A DNA stretch of 16,386 nt. Origin: an uncultured Collinsella sp. (GTDB lineage Bacteria > Actinomycetota > Coriobacteriia > Coriobacteriales > Coriobacteriaceae). The translations under genes were made by a program, and so were the position numbers. The stretch is from positions 1 to 16,386 of the forward strand of contig URBS01000035.1 of NCBI GenBank assembly GCA_900546085.1. The letters are read 5' to 3'. Below, piece by piece: positions 13,902 through 16,386 of the stretch; position 1 is the stretch's first letter; the number at the start of each line of letters is the position of its first letter. The notes beneath the pieces are model-generated. The model saw only the letters and a program-made list of their open reading frames with translations, was not told where the DNA came from and searched no databases.

Positions 13902-14797
13902 TGAAACTCTCGCATGAATCTAAGGTGCGTCTGGGCGTTGGCATCGGAGCGTTTGTGCTTATTGTTGGGCTTGTCTTTGGCGCTTCGCGGACATTGATTC
14001 ATTTTGATGGTCCGTGGGATCTCGGCAATATTGCATCCGGCTTGTCCGGTATGGACGATGCGGTTGACACCGATGTTTTGAACGATGGCGGTAAGTATTC
14101 CGCTCAGCCTCAGCAGCTTTCGAGTGCGACCTTTGATGCCGATGAGTTTCGCTACCTCGATTTCGATATCGCCGCGGCCACGGTCGATGTCAAGGTCGTT
14201 GACGGCAACAAGGTTCGCGTTATCGAGCGGGGACGCGTTGCCAAGGGCGTGGATGCCTCAAAGGCCGCGACGCAAAATATCGCATCCGTCAAAGACTCGG
14301 CACTCAAGATTTCCCAGTTTAGAAGTGATGACGGTAAGGCAATCGACCGCACGGTTACGGTTGAGCTGCCGCGCCGTGTTGCCGAACATCTGAAGGGAGT
14401 TAACGCGCACGTACGTTCGGGTGATCTGCAGATCGCCGGCATCATCTGCGATGGCTTCGATCTTTTCCTGAACTCGGGAGATGTAAAGTTTGCGGGCGGC
14501 GTGACTGATGCGCTCAGCGCCGAGGTTGGTTCGGGCGATGTGACGTTTGACCTGAATCAGGCCCCCGCGAACTCGATGGATGTTACCGTGGGCTCGGGCG
14601 ATGTGGAGATGACGGTTCCGAACTCTACGGGCTTTACGGCGAGTCTTACCCTGGGCAGCGGTGACTTCGAGAGCGATTTCCTCCCGGATGGCTACGATGG
14701 TGAGACCGTTTCGAATCTTGAGTTCGACAACGGTGATAAGTCCGCCACGTATCGTTTTGAGATCGGCTCGGGCGACGTGTCCTTTGGTTCGGAGTGA
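13901..14797 (+). CDS. Membrane-anchored DUF4097-like beta-repeat protein
   Basis: A 298-residue protein whose ATG overlaps the previous stop by one base, with AAGGTG as ribosome site. Residues 1-10 are basic, 11-28 a single membrane helix (LGVGIGAFVLIVGLVFGA), and the rest should be outside. From 170 on, short beta-strand units carry the signature SGD: at 173, 192, 211, 232, 253 and 290, mostly 19-21 residues apart, e.g. VGSGDVTF and VGSGDVEM. This regular pattern is that of the DUF4097 (putative adhesin) beta-helix family, often paired with regulators in envelope-stress loci (for example LiaG-like proteins). It probably provides the outside part of the sensing unit whose DNA-binding partner is the gene before it. 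Confidence 0.82.
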   Translation: MKLSHESKVRLGVGIGAFVLIVGLVFGASRTLIHFDGPWDLGNIASGLSGMDDAVDTDVLNDGGKYSAQPQQLSSATFDADEFRYLDFDIAAATVDVKVVDGNKVRVIERGRVAKGVDASKAATQNIASVKDSALKISQFRSDDGKAIDRTVTVELPRRVAEHLKGVNAHVRSGDLQIAGIICDGFDLFLNSGDVKFAGGVTDALSAEVGSGDVTFDLNQAPANSMDVTVGSGDVEMTVPNSTGFTASLTLGSGDFESDFLPDGYDGETVSNLEFDNGDKSATYRFEIGSGDVSFGSE

Positions 14798-14803
14798 CGG
14801 GCA

Positions 14804-14815
14804 GTTTTCGAAAAC
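14804..14815. other. Perfect 12-bp palindrome
   Basis: GTTTTCGAAAAC, flanked by CGGG on the left and CCCG on the right, forms a small hairpin 7 bp after the DUF4097-like stop. It might be part of transcription termination together with the stronger hairpin that follows. Confidence 0.35.
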
Positions 14816-14842
14816 CCGTAAGCATAGACGCGCTGTTTGATG

Positions 14843-14883
14843 AAGGCGCCGAAGCCGAGGTCGGCTCCGGCGCCTTTGCCTTT
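14843..14883 (+). terminator. Terminator of the XRE-DUF4097 operon
   Basis: AAGGCGCCGAAGCCG (14843-14857) pairs with CGGCTCCGGCGCCTT (14862-14876), 14 of 15 positions, with a 4-nt loop, then TTGCCTTT. It is a strong plus-strand hairpin ending only 18 bp before the elp3 start codon, so it could also act as a leader structure if elp3 is transcribed from upstream. Confidence 0.75.
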
Positions 14884-14888
14884 ACAAT
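14883..14888 (+). promoter_or_regulatory. -10 box for a leaderless elp3 mRNA
   Basis: TACAAT (5 of 6 to TATAAT) ends 6 bp before the elp3 ATG, so transcription would start at or next to the A of the start codon. No Shine-Dalgarno stands between. A -35 box is not evident, as is common in actinobacterial leaderless promoters. Confidence 0.45.
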
Positions 14889-14894
14889 GGGGTC

Positions 14895-16335
14895 ATGGAA
14901 CAGATTATTTTGAACATACTCGATGCCCTGCGTCGCGGCGAGACCGTGGACGACAAGGCGCTCGTCAAACTGATACACGCCGAGGCGCGCCGTGAGGGTG
15001 CCGACAAGCGTGATCTGGCCAAGCGCCGTCTGCTGCCGTTTTACCAGCGGGTTAAACACGAGGAGCCGGCTCGTTGGGCTGCGTGGAATGTCGATGCCGA
15101 TCTGGAACGCCAGTTGCTGCGAGTGCTGAGGATGAAGCCGCGTCGCACGGCTTCGGGCGTGGCGACCATTACCGTTATCACCAAGCCGTGGCCCTGTTCG
15201 GGCGATTGCCTGTTTTGCCCCAGCGATCTGCGCATGCCCAAAAGCTATCTGCACGACGAGCCGGCGTGCGCCCGTGCGGAGCAAAACTGCTTCGACCCGT
15301 ATCTGCAGGTGAGTGCTCGTCTGACCGCGCTTTCGCAGATGGGGCATGCGACCGATAAGATCGAGCTCATCGTGCTCGGTGGCACCTGGAGCGACTATCC
15401 GGAAGGCTATCAGACATGGTTTATGTCGGAGCTTTTCCGTGCGCTCAATGACGATGCCGTGGCCGGCGTGGCGGCCAATCCCATGCTGGCGCGTCCGGGT
15501 ATCAGTCGTGCCGAGGCAGGGCGCCTGCTCGATGATGCTCCCGCCGATGCTCTTCCGTCGGTAGTGGCGGAGCGTCGCGAGCGCTATCGGGCCGCCGGCA
15601 TTGCGACAGACGAGGCCGAGCTTACTGCCGGCGTTGCCGACGAGCAGGAGCGTGTGGATGCCGCCGTGGGCGGCTACAACCGCGCGGTGCGTCGTCTGTA
15701 CGGCCCCGGTACGCCGTGGGGCGAGGTTGCCGAGTGGCAGACGGCGACGATGGAGGAGCTTGAGCGGCAACAGCGCATCAACGAGACGGCGAAGCATCGC
15801 GTGGTGGGACTCGTTATCGAGACGTGCCCCGATGCCGTGACGCCGCAAGCGCTTACGCTCGTTCGCCGCCTGGGCTGCACCAAGATTCAGATGGGCATCC
15901 AGAGTCTCGACCAGCACCTGCTCGACATCAACGAACGCCGTATTTCGTTGGCACAGATCGAGCGAGCGTTTTCGCTCGCGCGCCTGTTTGGTTTTAAGAT
16001 CCACGCGCACTTTATGCTCAACTTGCTCGGCGCCACGCCCGAGGGGGACAAGCGCGACTACGAGCGCTTTATGACCGAGGGCGCCTTTATGCCCGACGAG
16101 GTCAAGGTCTACCCGTGTGCGCTCATCGAGGGTTCGCGCCTGGTGGGCTGTTACGAGCGTGGCGAGTGGCGCCCCTATACCGAGGAAGAGCTGCTCGACG
16201 TACTGGCCGATGACATCGTGGTGACGCCGGCGTTCTGCCGCATCAGCCGCATGATTCGCGACTTTAGCTCCGACGACATTATGGTGGGCAACAAGAAGCC
16301 CAACCTGCGTCAGCTCGTTGAGAACCGCCTGGCTG
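14895..16335 (+). CDS. elp3: Elp3-like radical SAM enzyme, cut by contig end
   Basis: Residues 1-480 are genuine; the frame then runs into adapter. Elp3 makes 5-carboxymethyluridine at the tRNA wobble position from acetyl-CoA through a radical-SAM domain and a GNAT domain. Seen here: the cluster motif C101-SGD-C105-LF-C108, KSYLHDEPA (116-124), FDPYLQVSARL (133-143), GHATDKIELIVLGGTWSDYP (150-169), GLVIETCPDAV (305-315), CTKIQMGIQSLD (328-339), and HAHFMLNL. Between LFRALND and the GLVIET strand there are about 115 residues where yeast Elp3 has near 25, a helical Arg/Glu/Ala-rich insertion. The GNAT domain is lost beyond the contig end, not necessarily in the organism. The ATG at 14895 lacks a clear Shine-Dalgarno and may be leaderless. 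Confidence 0.88.
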
Positions 16336-16386
16336 AGATCGGAAGAGCGTCGTGTAGGGAAAGAGTGTAGATCTCGGTGGTCGCCG
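16336..16386 (+). other. Illumina P5/universal adapter (not genomic)
   Basis: 51 bases from AGATCGGAAGAGCGTCGTGT to GGTGGTCGCCG are the reverse complement of the TruSeq universal adapter with P5. In the elp3 frame they encode an artificial tail, IGRASCRERV, and a stop at 16368-16370. Confidence 0.98.

Noticed and set aside
14646..16010. 454-aa minus-strand ORF over elp3 and the end of the DUF4097-like gene
   Set aside because: Antisense to clearly conserved Elp3 motifs; Arg/His/Thr-rich without a domain.
46..16335. CRISPR arrays, tRNA or rRNA genes, integrase or phage genes
   Set aside because: I looked for direct repeats with spacers, cloverleaf-type segments ending in CCA-like acceptor stems, and recombinase motifs, and saw none; the only dispersed repeat is the 123-bp palindrome.

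Overview
The window is a bacterial contig whose real sequence runs from about 46 to 16335. Both ends are uncut Illumina adapter: an index-bearing P7 adapter at 1-45 and a P5 universal adapter at 16336-16386. The DNA is GC-rich, genes are tightly packed and most start after strong Shine-Dalgarno sites. The gene families (Ski2-like helicase with a DUF3516-type C-terminus, long DUF2130 protein, bacterial Elp3, Trm9-like methyltransferase, reverse rubrerythrin) suggest a gut actinobacterium of the Coriobacteriia, most like Collinsella. That taxonomy is inference from gene style; no search was run.

Layout. 98-1225 (+): AbiEi/DUF559-like protein with nuclease-type residues and codon use unlike the rest. 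It ends inside the first copy of a 123-bp palindromic repeat (1214-1336). 1471-2031 (-): reverse rubrerythrin with its own promoter and terminator. 2288-4896 (+): two-gene redox operon, an iron-type alcohol dehydrogenase and an aldehyde dehydrogenase, behind two Rex-like 18-bp operators. 4917-6124 (+): a 48-aa ORF overlapping a HIRAN-domain gene, a charge-split 59-aa protein, and a metallophosphoesterase, followed by a REP-like hairpin. 6263-8020 (+): DUF2130 coiled-coil/nuclease-like protein. It converges, across a bidirectional terminator, on a large helicase (8095-10776, -). The second copy of the 123-bp repeat (10898-11020) separates the helicase from trmB (11085-11924, -). A Trm9-like methyltransferase (12044-12916, -) lies upstream of trmB. 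Divergent from it is a two-gene unit, a membrane-anchored XRE regulator and a DUF4097-like envelope protein (13185-14797, +). An Elp3 radical-SAM gene (14895 onward, +) is cut by the contig end.

How the genes fit together. ADH and ALDH form an alcohol/aldehyde redox pair that may be NADH-controlled through Rex. Rubrerythrin is a peroxide defence. Three genes in the right half (trmB, Trm9-like, elp3) point to tRNA modification; the last two would correspond to successive steps of wobble-uridine modification (cm5U then mcm5U) known from eukaryotes. The XRE/DUF4097 pair looks like a small envelope-sensing unit. The most novel-looking item is the 123-bp repeat: two copies of identical length, near-perfect 20-bp inverted ends, diverged interiors, and an inner stem kept partly by a compensatory change.
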